From [Phialemoniopsis] sp. UDSM-2020 (lineage: Eukaryota > Ascomycota > Sordariomycetes > Thyridiales > Thyridiaceae), in NCBI GenBank assembly GCA_018873225.1, contig JAEILZ010000006.1, positions 62,001 to 126,000 on the forward strand: a stretch of DNA of 64,000 nt, given 5' to 3'. The first letter of the stretch is position 1. Every line of letters begins with the position of its first letter. Below the pieces are notes generated by a model. It did not search any database and had not been told where the DNA came from. It worked only from the letters and a program-made list of their open reading frames with translations. The position numbers and the translations under genes were made by a program. Of this stretch, positions 42,365 to 53,577 are shown one piece after another.

Positions 42365-44654
42365 TTATGATACAGAGAAGTCGTGATTAGCCAAGTACAG
42401 CAAGCTCTCAAAACCCGTCGAGCCGTCCATCCCTAGTGTAGAGAAGAAAGGATCATATGTCATGTCCCGAAGTCCATCTTGTGGTCCGATGTTGAAAGTT
42501 TCAAGGTTCTGTTGGTCGCAAATCGTAGATACGGGATTCTGGGTTGAGATAGCTGCACCTGGCGCCTGCGCCGCCGATACTGCCCTGGTCGCTGATAGCT
42601 GGGGTCCATCGCCACAGTAAGACTTGACAAAGTTGGTGACGTCGAACTGACGCTGTCTTTTCTGGCTTCTCCTACTTCCCTCTGGCATGGGGTCTGTATC
42701 ATCCGCCCCACGCTTTCTCCAGTGGCTCGCCGAATCCACTGCACCCGGGAGCTCTTTCAACAATGCTGACAAGAGCTTGACTCCGCGCGAGGCAATCATG
42801 CTGTTTCGACAGCCTTTCAGTATTTTCACAGTACCCTCAACCAGCTGCCTGTGGTCGGAATAATCACTATCGGAAGGATCACGATGTAGCAGATCGAGCA
42901 GAAGAATGATCGATGCCGCCACGGCAAATGCTTGATGGATCCAAAGGATAGGTCCATCCTCCTTCACTACCAGCTTGTACTCTTTGATGATCGTCTTTGA
43001 CGCCGCAAGGCATGTGGATCTGGTAAACGCAAAGGCCGGGTTCTTGAAGCTCTCCGAGAGGAACGACCGGTGAATCATGATGATCTTGTGTGCAGAGGAA
43101 ATTGCCAGCGATCGCCTCGCCCACGGTATGTATGCCGGCCACGTTGGATCGAGCGGCACATGGCCGAGGAATGCCGGCCGTTCTTTCGTAGCCAATGCCC
43201 GAAGCCGCTTGTCCCAGAAGAGTACTTGCTCGTACCTCGTAAAGACCGTGTTGCAAGACATCAAGCCGTCTTGAAGCTGTGGCATGATGTACGCCACGCG
43301 ATTGAGAAACCGGCAGTAGCTTGTAATGGTAGGGACGCTATCGGGAAGAGATAACAGGTCTTCGTCGTGACAGTTGATGGGAGGGTCCGACTGGCAGTAG
43401 ATGGGGTTGACAAGATAAGTCTCTGAGAAGGGAAGACTGAACCAATCTTGGCTGCATAGCTGGGACCACACTCTCTTTCCCGTCTCCTTCTCTAGGGTAC
43501 TGCCGCGAGAGTCTTCGTTGAGTCGGTGAAGCCCTAGACTTTGCGCGATGCGCACTGCTGCAGCCAGATGGATTGACTGCATGTTTGAGTACCCGAGCAG
43601 GTGGGCCGATATTGTGAGAGTTGCTATAGCTTGCACCGAAAGTATTGACTGGTTGGCAGTGTACTCGGCGCGATTGAGACAGGTGATGACGGCTCGAGCC
43701 CAGCGCCTCGACAATGTCTCGATCTCTTGATCCCGGAACCCCCAAGCATGTGCCTTCTCCACTGGCGCACAAGTGATGGTACCAGCCAGTATGGAGAACA
43801 GGAGTGCAACCCATTGCAAGTCTACGCCGACATGCTCGATTGAGCCCCGGAACCTCGTATAAAAGTCGTGAAGCTGCTTCCTGAACGTCGGTGAGTAGTA
43901 GCTACCGTGATACCACAGCAAGCTTTCGTCATGATAGTCTAAAAGTTGCCAGACGAGCCGCTTGGTCGGAAGCAACATCTGAAGCGTGGCGAGCGGGCAT
44001 GGGTCATTGAGACTGTCGGCGAAGTGATCTTGCAAATGCGCATCCCCGATATCATCAGTCACTCCTGCTCCCTTTGCTAACGCTTCGGGAGACGCAACGG
44101 AGTGAAAGTCGGGGTTCTTCCGTCTGCCCCAGGCCAGGAACTCGAGAATCGACGCCGCATCGTTGACCACGGCATCATCGGGATTATTATCGGGATTATT
44201 AGTCGACTCGTCTCCTGCATCCGTCTCGGTGACTTCAAACCGAGTCATAGAGTCTTCTGTCCTCGAATCGAGCAAAGGATCAACTGGGTATGCGGCGTGG
44301 GTTCGTGTTCTAGATGGTGGTACTATAGAAGGCGAAAGGGCGCGGAAGTCGTGAAGCTCGGCCTCAAGCTGCACCACTCGCGCTCTCAAAGCATCAACAT
44401 CATGACGATGAGTTTCAGGCGAGATCGTGACATCCCGGACAGAAGTGGCCTGTAATCCATGAGCTATCGGCGAATCTGCGCCTTGGTAACATATGTCCTG
44501 TTCACCTCTTCGAGACGCGTCAGTCAGTACTCACACTTTCGCAATATGGTGGGGCTTACCTGCGGATGCAGTTGGTACAGGGCACCGTTTTTGAGCACTT
44601 CACCTTCCTTCGAGTACAAGCCGAACAGGCGAGCCGGCTCCGATGAGTTGACAT
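42365..44654 (-). CDS. Zn(II)2Cys6 transcription factor, likely regulator of the dioxygenase locus
   Basis: Exons 44654-44560 and 44507-42365 (745 residues). The short first exon carries the cluster CSACTRRKVKC-SKTVP-CTNC, completed by IRRGEQDIC across the intron. A coiled-coil linker follows (DALRARVVQLEAELHDFRA), then a Fungal_trans region (YSNMQSIHLAAAVRIAQSLGLHRL; KRVWSQLCSQDWFSL). The C-terminal activation-type tail is rich in Ser, Gln and aromatic residues. A palindrome CTCGGCCGAG lies only 36 bp before its start codon, suggesting autoregulation. It is divergent from the NCS1 permease gene. Without the first exon the DNA-binding domain would be missed. Confidence 0.88.
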
Positions 44655-44689
44655 GGCCAGTTTACTCGACACAGTGGGCTTTAAACTTG

Positions 44690-44699
44690 CTCGGCCGAG
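44690..44699. promoter_or_regulatory. Palindrome CTCGGCCGAG
   Basis: Same core as the sites at 41205, 41279, 48942 and 48985. It is 36 bp from the regulator's ATG and 599 bp from the permease ATG. Confidence 0.6.
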
Positions 44700-44755
44700 G
44701 ATGGAAGCACAAAAAGGGACAATTCAACCTGCTGTCCGGGCAGTTGGAAATTGAG

Positions 44756-44765
44756 GTCGGCCGAC
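44756..44765. promoter_or_regulatory. Palindrome GTCGGCCGAC (variant)
   Basis: Shares the TCGGCCGA core. It forms a pair with 44690, 66 bp away, as in the other two promoters. Confidence 0.5.
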
Positions 44766-45297
44766 TGGCCTTATTATTTACATGCCCACTTGCCCAATTC
44801 TCCATTTCGTCTCCTAGTCTCAATTCGCTGGGGCTTTAGTGTAGCGTATCGGGCATGGTGAGAGCCACTAAACGACATGTCTTCGTCGAATCCTCCTATC
44901 ATATTGTCCGCAGCTATCGCGTCTCCAACCCCGGACTGATAAGCGTCAACCCTCCGGAGTTGTGTCAGATAAGCAGTAAAGCCACAAACCTACAGCACCG
45001 AGTGGATTTGCAATCGTGTCAAGGCCCCGGCTGAAGTGAGGAGGCGATAAGCCACCAGCCTGTGATACCCTGGAATGCAGTGCAACCCCAGACCGTCATG
45101 CTCATCACATATCTACATAACCCGGCGTCAAAAGAACACGGGCCCATTGACATGTCTCCCGCTATGGAAGTGGCAAAGATCCCTGGACCCTGTAGACGCA
45201 GTTTGACCGAAGCCAAAGTGCCTGAGTGAGGGTGTCTTCCCATCCTGAACCTCTTTGAAACTCGAAACATTTGTCGTGCTTACCAGACTCTTCAGCC

Positions 45298-47129
45298 ATG
45301 GATACTCGCGGACTGCGGCAGCGGGGGACGCAAATCAAGGACAAGGTGCATCAACGCCTTACACAGCCCAGTAGCTGGCTGCTGCCCAAGCAGTCGAGCA
45401 GTGTAGCCCCGCCATACGTTTGGGCCAATGCAGGTGAGTTGAGTAGACGACAAGATACATTTTGGAGACAGTGACTAACTGTGTGATAGATCAGGATCCG
45501 GTCCCGGAAGACAAGTGGACATGGACAAGCTGGACCTTCATCACCTACTGGTACTCTGACTTGGTCACCATCTCGACATGGACGGCAGCTAGCTCCATCA
45601 TGACCACCGGACTGACGGCGACGGATGCCATTCTGATCACCTTGGTGGCTGCCATATGCAACGCAATACCAACTGTCTTGAACGGAGCAATTGGCTCAGA
45701 TCTGCACATCCCGTTTCCCATCGCAGTCCGTGCTAGCTACGGTTACTGGCTCAGCTACTTTGTTGTGATCTGCCGCGGTATTCTTGCCCTTTTCTGGTTC
45801 GGTGTTCAGACTGCTGGTGGGGGAACATGTGTCAAGCAGGTAGGTATTTATCTCCCATGATTCATGCTCAATGCTAACTATCTGGCTCACCAGATGCTTA
45901 TTGCTATATGGCCAAGCTTCGCCCATCTCCCAAATCACCTGCCTGCTTCAGCCGGAACAACGAGTCAAGGACTCATATCGTATGCCATATACTGGGTCCT
46001 GCAGTTCCCGCTCCTCCTCATTCCGACCCACAAGCTGCAATACATGTTCTGGGTGAAGACGGTCCTGGTCACTCCCATGGCATTGGCCATGGTGATATGG
46101 ATCACGGTCAAAGCCGGGGGAAACGGATCGTTCTTTTATGCTCCGGCTACAGTCCACGGCTCCAAACGGGCTTGGCTTTGGTTAGCAAATCTTACAAGTA
46201 TCACGGGGGGCTACAGCACCCTGGCTTGCAACATCCCCGACTTCAGTCGTTTCTCTCGTACGCGGGGTGCGCAGCTTTGGCAACTACCCGTCATCCCATT
46301 CTTCAAAGTTCTTGTCAGTACCTTTGGCATTGTAGCTGCGTCCGCCTCTCAGGTCGTCTACGGCAAGACGTACTGGAGTCCGCTCGATATCACGGCTCAG
46401 TGGCATGACACGTCTGGTGGCCGTGCCGCGGCCTTCTTCTGCGCGGCGATCTGGCTACTCGCCCAGATCTGTGTCAACATTAGCAGCAACAGCATCTCGT
46501 TTGCCAACGACATCACCACGTTGATGCCGAAATACTTCAACATCCGCCGCGGTGTCATCTTTGCCTCACTGATCGGCGGATGGGCTCTCTGTCCGTGGAT
46601 CATCCTTGCCTCAGCAAAGGCCTTTCTCAATTTCATGTCCGCTTACGCGATCTTCATGGCGCCGATTGCCGCTACAATGTTTGTGGACTATTGGATCATC
46701 AAGAAGCGCAAGTATGACGTGCCGGCACTCTACGATCCCCGTGGCATCTACCGTTATCAGTATGGTGTCAACTGGCGCGCTCTTGTCGTCTTGGTCATTA
46801 CCATTGTTCCGCTGCTACCCGCATTGGCCAAGGCGGTCACGCCCAACAATGTTGATATTGACCAAGGTCTGCAAAATCTGTTCACGTTCAACTGGCTTTA
46901 CGGTTTCTTTCTTTCCTCTCTTTTTTATTGGGTCCTCAACTACTTCTTCCCGGACGAGAAAACCTTAATCAGTCATGTCATACATGGTTACGCTATTACT
47001 CCTGGTATCGAAGGAGATAGCGAGAGCCAGACTACTGATCCCACTCGGAAAGGATCAGGGCAGTTCCACGAGAAGGACGGTCCGGGAGTGCAATCAGCCG
47101 TGGTGACTGGAGGTTCGACTATTGTATAG
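45298..47129 (+). CDS. NCS1-family nucleobase/allantoin-type permease
   Basis: Exons 45298-45433, 45490-45839, 45894-47129 (573 residues). The cytosolic N-terminus precedes TM1 with WTWTSWTFITYWYSD; NAIPTVLNGAIGSDLHIPFP and RASYGYWLSYFVV mark TM2-3 of the nucleobase:cation symporter-1 family. ISSNSISFANDITTLMPKYF and IRRGVIFASLIGGWAL mark TM8-9. Fungal members (Fur/Fcy types, Dal4, Fui1) import uracil, purines, cytosine, allantoin, uridine, nicotinamide or thiamine-related compounds at the plasma membrane. Its place between the two XanA-like dioxygenases, with a shared palindromic promoter motif, suggests it imports the substrate of this locus. Confidence 0.92.
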
Positions 47130-47364
47130 CTAGCATGGCGTTTAGGTATACATTGGAACGCAAACAGGGACACCTACCTTGACAAGATTCATCAATTCAA
47201 CGTATATCAGAAATTTCAATGTCATGAAAACAGCTATACTTTTATCCAAGTGAGATAGATGATTTGTGCTAACAAGATGAAGTTTGGGTGGTCACTCAGG
47301 CCTCAAAACGTCGGAACATGAATTAAGCTAGGCTACAAATAACAACCCCCTTGCAATTTCATTA

Positions 47365-48674
47365 CTAGGCTGCAGAAGAAATCGGAACTGGCCCGACAGG
47401 TCCGGTGCTAGCCCCGATGTTTGCCTGATGCATCGTCCGAGGCCCAAGGGAGTCCGGGTAGTCCACAGCAGTGTGGAACATCTGATAGTTTGCCCACATG
47501 ACAATGTCGCCCTCGTCGAGAGCTGGGATCATAATGTACTCGGGCTTCAGGATGCGTGATTGGATCTGGTGCAGAAATTCCCGTATCTCGACAACGTCGT
47601 CGACGACTCGAGGCTCTTCATCGGGTGACGACCGGAGGAAGAGCTTGCGTGCACAAATTCCATGCACCATGAAAGCCTTCTCCTCTGTGACTGGGTTGAC
47701 CCACACCATCGGATACTTCTTGACGTTCTTTGGATCCCAGTCACTGATGTCCTCGATCTTGCGCTCCTTGCCCTGAGAACAGAGGCCAAGGCCAGTGGTG
47801 TTGCCCTTGCAATCGGTGATCCATTGGTATGGGTGGGGAGCGTATTCCACCCACGAATGACCCGCCATGTCCTTCTCTTCATCGCTCATCATGTCATACA
47901 TCTGCACACAGCTGAAGAAGGCTGTCAAGCCCGGCTCGGTGTCCATGGTAGTGCCTGTACCGTCATCCCAGTGGATGGTGAGGGGAGAGGATCCGGAATG
48001 CTTTGGCCTCTTGATGCACCTCAATGTAGTGAACCAAGCCGGATCCCTTTCGTATAGCGGCGCGTCAATGTGCCACCGCTGGAAACGTGTGTGCCCCGCG
48101 TTGAACTGGTCAAGAGGCAGTTCAATGGCGTGCCAGTCGTGAGATAGGGCATGTTTGATAGTAGTGTCCTTCAGTCCGTAATGATCTGGGCCTTGGAACC
48201 CCTTGCCGATGAGTCGCACATTCTCTGCTCCCGGGATCGCGTAGACATCTCGGCTTTTCTGGTAGCCAGTCAGAAACATTGTAAATATCCTCCCGATGTG
48301 AAAAATAACGTACGGACAACACACCACCCTTCTTGTTGAAATCTTTGATGTTGCCATGTGAATGCACCTGAGGTGCATCAGGGTCGAATCTGGTCACGAG
48401 TTCCCACTGTTTGATTGGCACCAAGTCCTGCTGGCCCTTGACTACGACAACCTTGTGTTCCCAGATGGCGTCTCGGAGTGCTGCAACATCCGCGTCTGAG
48501 GCCAAATTGTTAGTAATAACACAAGTAAATGGAGCTTTTCCCTCTTGGTTTACCTGATATGTCATTCAGGTTTAGACCAGTGACGATGGCTCCAAAATCG
48601 TGCTTCTCCTTGGGGCTCTTGTCCATTAGAGTGAGCTCAAAGCTCGGCCCTGTAAACAGCTTGCTTGGTGACAT
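47365..48674 (-). CDS. 2-oxoglutarate/Fe(II) dioxygenase, TauD family, XanA-like (second copy)
   Basis: Exons 48674-48554, 48495-48314, 48258-47365 (398 residues). The ligands are His164 and Asp166 (RWHIDAPLYE) and His363 (MFHTAVDYPD); Arg is in GPRTMHQANIGAS. Shared blocks LTIHWDDGTGTTM, VEYAPHPYQWI, YPMVWVNPVTEEKAFMVHG and VVEIREFLHQI tie it to the paralogue at 39575-40977 and to fungal xanthine-dioxygenase-like proteins. The two differ in intron positions and broadly in sequence, so the duplication is old; different substrates or sequential steps are plausible. The upstream region has two CTCGGCCGAG sites. It converges on the permease gene. Confidence 0.9.
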
Positions 48675-48941
48675 GGTAAAGTAGACACAATTTTGAGGAT
48701 GTATCACGACTGTTAATGACGACTCGGTAATGCAATACTGCCCAAATGATTGTGTGATACATCGAACTTAGTCGAGTGAGCCCTGGCCGTATTTGTGGTG
48801 CCTCGTGATCCCCAGACTCCCGTGTGGAAGTGCGGGGAGCAATTGGGGACAGCGTCTCTCGGGTTTGGGACAATGGCTTATCAAGACTAAGTCTCAAAAC
48901 TATCTGGTAGATGTAGTATTAGAGAGCATTGGCCGTCGAGC

Positions 48942-48951
48942 CTCGGCCGAG
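48942..48951. promoter_or_regulatory. Palindrome CTCGGCCGAG
   Basis: 268 bp upstream of the second dioxygenase start. Confidence 0.6.
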
Positions 48952-48984
48952 CTCCACTTTCGCTGTCCTGACAAGATGGACGAC

Positions 48985-48994
48985 CTCGGCCGAG
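48985..48994. promoter_or_regulatory. Palindrome CTCGGCCGAG
   Basis: 43 bp beyond the 48942 site. Both share the longer context CCTCGGCCGAGCTCCA. Confidence 0.6.
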
Positions 48995-49512
48995 CTCCAA
49001 TCTAGATCCCCCCCACCGATTGTGCAAGCAGATGATGACTTGTGAGGTAGCCGATCGAGAAGATGACAATGGACAATGTGACTCTCTTGCTCATGGCGTG
49101 ATTGGCTAGTGTCACAACGCATGCGCCTTTATCAAGTAGTCGCAGTTTCTGTATGTATTCTCAAGCTGATGCTGGGTCCGACTAACTCTAGGACTACCCG
49201 TCTATTATCCTTAAATCACGAATGTCCATTGGTTTCTTAGAATGGGCAAGGGAAGTTCTTATCAGCTTCGTCCGTGTTATCAGCATCACCCTCGAACGAA
49301 TGGGTTCCGTTATCACTGCTGTCTGCATAGAGAATGAAGTATGACTTTGTGACGGTCGTCTTCGTCTTGCCTTTGACATTGAGGCTTGTGAATACTATCC
49401 TTCGAACAAGGTTTTACGGAGATACAATATCAAGATGATATGAATATCTAGAGTACATGAGTCTAACGCTAGAGCAATCAGACAGTATCAGCCACGCTAC
49501 CCGACGGCTTGT

Positions 49513-50882
49513 TTAGGCAAGTCGGTTCTTGACTAGGGTTGTGAGAAGCTAGTAAAAGACTTATCAGCAGAGGCCCATTTCAACTTAAGATGAGAAATGG
49601 GGTTTGACATACCTCAAAGGTAAACTCAGCCGCAGCCACTCCCGTGATTTCCGCGCTGTCCATACCCGGAAGTACCTCGACGACATCGACGCCCACGATG
49701 TCCAGTCCGACCAAGGCGTCAATTATGATCTGGATCACCTCACGCGGCGTCCAACCACCGGAAGCGGGGCCCGCAGTGCCAGGAGCGTAAGCTGGGTCCA
49801 GGACATCCACATCAAGCGACACGTAGACAGGCTTGTCACGTGGCACGACGGACCGAATGCCATCAATCACAGCGCGCACGCCTCCCTCACGGAGCATTGC
49901 CGACGCAGGGATGATGGAGAAGCCGAGCTTTGAGTCCAGCTCGACGTCGGCAGCGGAGTCGAGGGTGCTGCGGATGCCAGCGTGGACCGACGAATCCTTG
50001 GCGAGGAGACCCTCCATGCCAGCCCAGTAGTATGGAGTGCCGTCGGCAACAGCGGCTTGGCGGCTAGGGGACCCGTTGGAGCCAGCAAAGACTTTGGGAG
50101 ACCAGGTGTCGATGTGGGCATCGATGTGGATGGCCGACATGGGCCCGTGGACGGCGTGCAGGGCGCGGAGGATGGGCAGGGAGATGCTGTGGTCGCCGCC
50201 GAGGGCGACGATTTGCGGGTGCTTCTTGCCGGTCTGTCACATGTCAGCTATGAAGTAAGGGACTAGCCGTCGATATCTGGGAGACTGTTACTGACGATCT
50301 TGGAAGTGATGCCGCTGGCGTCGTTCTTCACCTCGCGGTGCAGCAGGCGTGAATACCACTCTTCCATCTGAGCAAAGGCCAGAGCATTGTCAAACGGAGA
50401 GATGGGGAAGTCTCCGCAGTCGACGATGGAGATGTTTTGGATGAAGGGGTTGATGGACTGCCTGAAGTTGTAATGGCCGCTGTCGCGAAGAACAAAGCGT
50501 GTTAGCTGTGATTGAATTACAAGGATGTTAAGAGTGGCAACACAACATACGCAAGAGACAGAGCCCTCGATCCTTGCCGAATCGCATTGGGTCCAAACCG
50601 TGTGCCGGTTCGGTAAGAGGTGGCGGTGTCAAAGGGGAATCCGACTAGTAAGATATCATCCACCGGCCCTTCGGTGGTCAGGCACTGGGAAGTAGGAAGC
50701 TGGGCGAAGCTGGTGACTCCTGCAAAGGCATATTTGGCTGTTGGCTCAAGATCAAATTCCTCCTTGTCCTCGTGTGCCTTGGAAACGAAGGGGTGCTGGT
50801 CAATCAGCGAGGACTTGGACAGTGCCGGGATCGCCACCGCGCCTCCCAAGAAGGTGCCCGCGAGTAGTAAAAGACGGTGCAT
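49513..50882 (-). CDS. Secreted ureohydrolase (agmatinase/arginase family)
   Basis: Exons 50882-50551, 50479-50296, 50233-49613, 49548-49513 (390 residues). The signal peptide MHRLLLLAGTFLGGAVAIP predicts secretion or a vacuolar route. The dimanganese motifs are complete: GGDHSISLP, DAHIDTW and SLDVDVLDPAYAPG, then VEVLPGMD. The substrate-contact SGGWTPRE fits agmatinase or guanidino-acid ureohydrolases more than arginase. These release urea from guanidino compounds. The 12-codon last exon (LLTTLVKNRLA) continues the usual C-terminal helix. A TATAAA on its strand lies about 80 bp upstream of the ATG. It is divergent from the MATE gene. A link to the neighbouring dioxygenase locus is possible, but the palindromes are absent from its promoter. 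Confidence 0.9.
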
Positions 50883-51377
50883 TGTGAGGAATTGGAAGAC
50901 ACATGCAGGATTTGGTTTGAGAGGTCGAAGATGGTCGGTCATCCACAGGAGATGCGATTGTTTATATTAATCGGGAGGTAATCCTACCGGGAGAACAGAA
51001 CCATGTTGAACCTTCTCCGAAACACGTAGATTAGTAACCCGCGAAAAGACGATTGTCACTGAAATGGTCAAGTTGGGGTTCATCATCGTAGCCTAGACTT
51101 GCCTCAATAGGCAAAGATGCGGCAGCATCACCACATCGGCGGCTTGCGACTCCACCGAGGGTTTTGGTGGAGAACAGCTACGCTAGGAACAGGAAAGGTC
51201 CAAGACCATTGCGCCTCACACCGGCTCTCAAATTCACGGCAAGTAAGATACAAAATCAAGCCTGGATCTCAAGGCCTCTTTGGCCAATCTTTGCGAGAGA
51301 GACCCGTGAATTGCCTTTCCTACACCTCGCCAGACCTATAGACCTCCGTCCATTGAACTCAGCTCTTCGTAAACACA
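50883..51377. other. Divergent promoter, ureohydrolase / MATE
   Basis: 495 bp. TTTATA at 50961-50966 is a TATA-like box for the ureohydrolase strand. No other gene. Confidence 0.5.
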
Positions 51378-52946
51378 ATGTCTTCACAATTCAACTCGGA
51401 AGAAACGCCGCTGCTGGCGAGAGCCAGAACTAGATCCTCCGAAAGCCTTCCGAAACTACATGCCGAATGTCTAAACCTCAGCCGAGCAACAGTCCCGATC
51501 TCAGCATCCTTTGCCCTGCAAAATATTGTGCAAGCCTTCAGTGTCGTCACTGCCGGGAGTCTTGGACCGGCGCAGCTAGACATCACTTCATACGGATTCA
51601 TGTTTGCAACATGCACTGGCAGCATGGTCGCTATCGGCGGAGCAACGGCTCTCGATACCCTGTGTGGCCAGGCCCTGACCTCAGTCAAAGCGCAGAACGA
51701 TCCGACAATACTAGGAAAGCATCTACAACAGAGCCTACTAGTTCTCAGTGCTATCTTCATCACCCTCATCACGCCGTTGTGGATCGTGTCCGGCCGTGTC
51801 TTCCTCCTCCTTGGCCAGGAGGCCGGACTCGCACTCGGAGTCGGCAGGTTTCTGGTGCTCCTGTTGCCAGCCGGTTACCTCCAAATGGTAGCAGAGACTC
51901 TCAAAAAGTTCAGCCAGGTGCAAGGAGACAGCTATGCAGTTGGATGGATCACGGGAGTCGCCGCTGCAGTCGGCGTTCTGTCCAACGTTATTCTCGTCAA
52001 ATTCTCGCCGCTGGCCGGCGATGGAACTGCGGTGTCCTTCTTCATATACCAGCTGTGCACGGTCTTGCTCCTGCTGATCCTGATCGTGCGCCAACAAAAG
52101 AAGAAGAGGACGATTAGACCCATCTGGACACCTGCCGAGATCTTTCCAGGCCTGTTCGCAAATTTCGCCTTTGCAACTACGGGTATCCTGACTATTGCGA
52201 CAGAGTGGTGGAGGTATGTGTCTGCTTCCCTCCTTGGCTTCCCAACTTGCTGACGTTGAGTAGCTTCGAGATACTGGCCATCATGGCAGCCCGCCTTACG
52301 CCAAACGAAATCAGTGCTCAAAGCGTATGTATCGTGGTGTTGACCCTGAACAAGTAGGATGTCGGAGCTGACCCAGAAGATCTAGATCCTCATGTCTGCC
52401 GACCTCATATTCACCACCATGTCGCTGGGCCTCGGGGTCGCTGCGAGTCACCGCATCGGAAGCCTACTCGGCGCCAATGAGCCCTTTGCCGCTCGCCGAG
52501 CTGCTCTGGCACCATACATCGTCGCCTTCATCTTAGGGGTGGTAGAGTTCGTCGTCATTCTTGCCTTCCGCTCCCAATTCGGTCGACTATTCACCTCCGA
52601 CCCAGACGTTGTGGCAGCCACGTCCAAAGTGCTACCCTTCATGGCCGCCTTCCAGTTGCTAGATCTATCCAATGGCGGTGCTGGTGGCATACTTCGCGGG
52701 TCTCGCCGCAATCACTTGTCTGGAATGTGCAACTTCCTCGCATACTACGGTGTCGGTCTGACCACAGCGTGGTGGTGGTGCTTCCGGTCCGGGTTCGGAC
52801 TCGCGGGTTTGTGGTGCGGCATCATCACGGGCAGCGGGGCTCTTCTTGTGTTGCAGACGACTTGCGTGCTTCTATTGCCTTGGGAAAGCGCGGCACGAGT
52901 GGCGTCTGAAGGGCACGATCACGATGGCGAGGAGCGTGTGGAGTGA
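51378..52946 (+). CDS. MATE-family multidrug/metabolite transporter
   Basis: Exons 51378-52213, 52264-52324, 52386-52946 (485 residues). About 12 membrane spans in two similar halves. The first half carries GGATALDTLCGQALTSVKAQ and LGKHLQQSLLVL, the family block for eukaryotic MATE proteins (yeast Erc1, plant DTX). The second half has the matching GLGVAASHRIGSLLGANEP and GGILRGSRRNHLSGMCNFLAYYGVG. H+- or Na+-coupled export of organic cations or metabolites from the cytosol, to the outside or the vacuole, is the family role. The last exon's charged His/Asp/Glu tail is cytosolic. Divergent from the secreted ureohydrolase. Confidence 0.93.
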
Positions 52947-53577
52947 TGACTCGGAAACCCCGTCGAGCCTGCGGACAGGCACAACGGGTCTAGGCACAAC
53001 AAACAGGAGAGGTGGATGCGGGGAAACTGTTTAGCGGCTCCACCTGCAACAGATAAAGACTTGGAGTCAGGTGGGGAAGAGTTGATTCGTTACGCGATAG
53101 ATTAGACCGCAGGGAAAACGAGAGGAGATAGGCTTTGATAACGCCTAATGTGTATGGTTGCAGAACTCATAGATCCCGAAACACATTGTCTTGACGTTAC
53201 GAATCCTACGCGGGACGGAGCTATGTGAGTTGGAGTCGAAGATCTCGGTCCAGTGTTGATAAGAACCGACCGGAGGCTTGGTTAGCGGAGACTAGACCGA
53301 CAGAGATTGCGAGGCACTAAACCCTAAGGGGAATGTCTAGCCTACGGTGATGAGTTATCTCTTCGCCTTGCCCTAGTCTCGTCATCCCCGCAACATCCCC
53401 AGTCTGGGGGGCCAAGGTCATGATTCGGCTTCTACTTTAATCTTGCGACGCCCAGGCTCTCAACTGCGCAACTATCCACCTGCTTAAGGAAACAATAGCC
53501 TCTCTGGTCTTTGTTCTCAGACTTCAAATCACAAACTCGGCTATTGACCCCGCTATTGTTTCGAATCCTCCATCCCC
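52947..53577. other. Promoter region of the Zn2Cys6 gene at 53578
   Basis: No gene seen. Confidence 0.5.

Larger units (their letters stand above)
44655..45297. promoter_or_regulatory. Divergent promoter, regulator / permease
   Basis: A 643-bp region holding CTCGGCCGAG (44690-44699) and GTCGGCCGAC (44756-44765). No gene inside. Confidence 0.6.
48675..49512. other. 838-bp promoter region of the second dioxygenase
   Basis: Contains the two palindromes at 48942 and 48985. No gene is seen; short frames at 48793-49379 lack domains. Confidence 0.5.
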
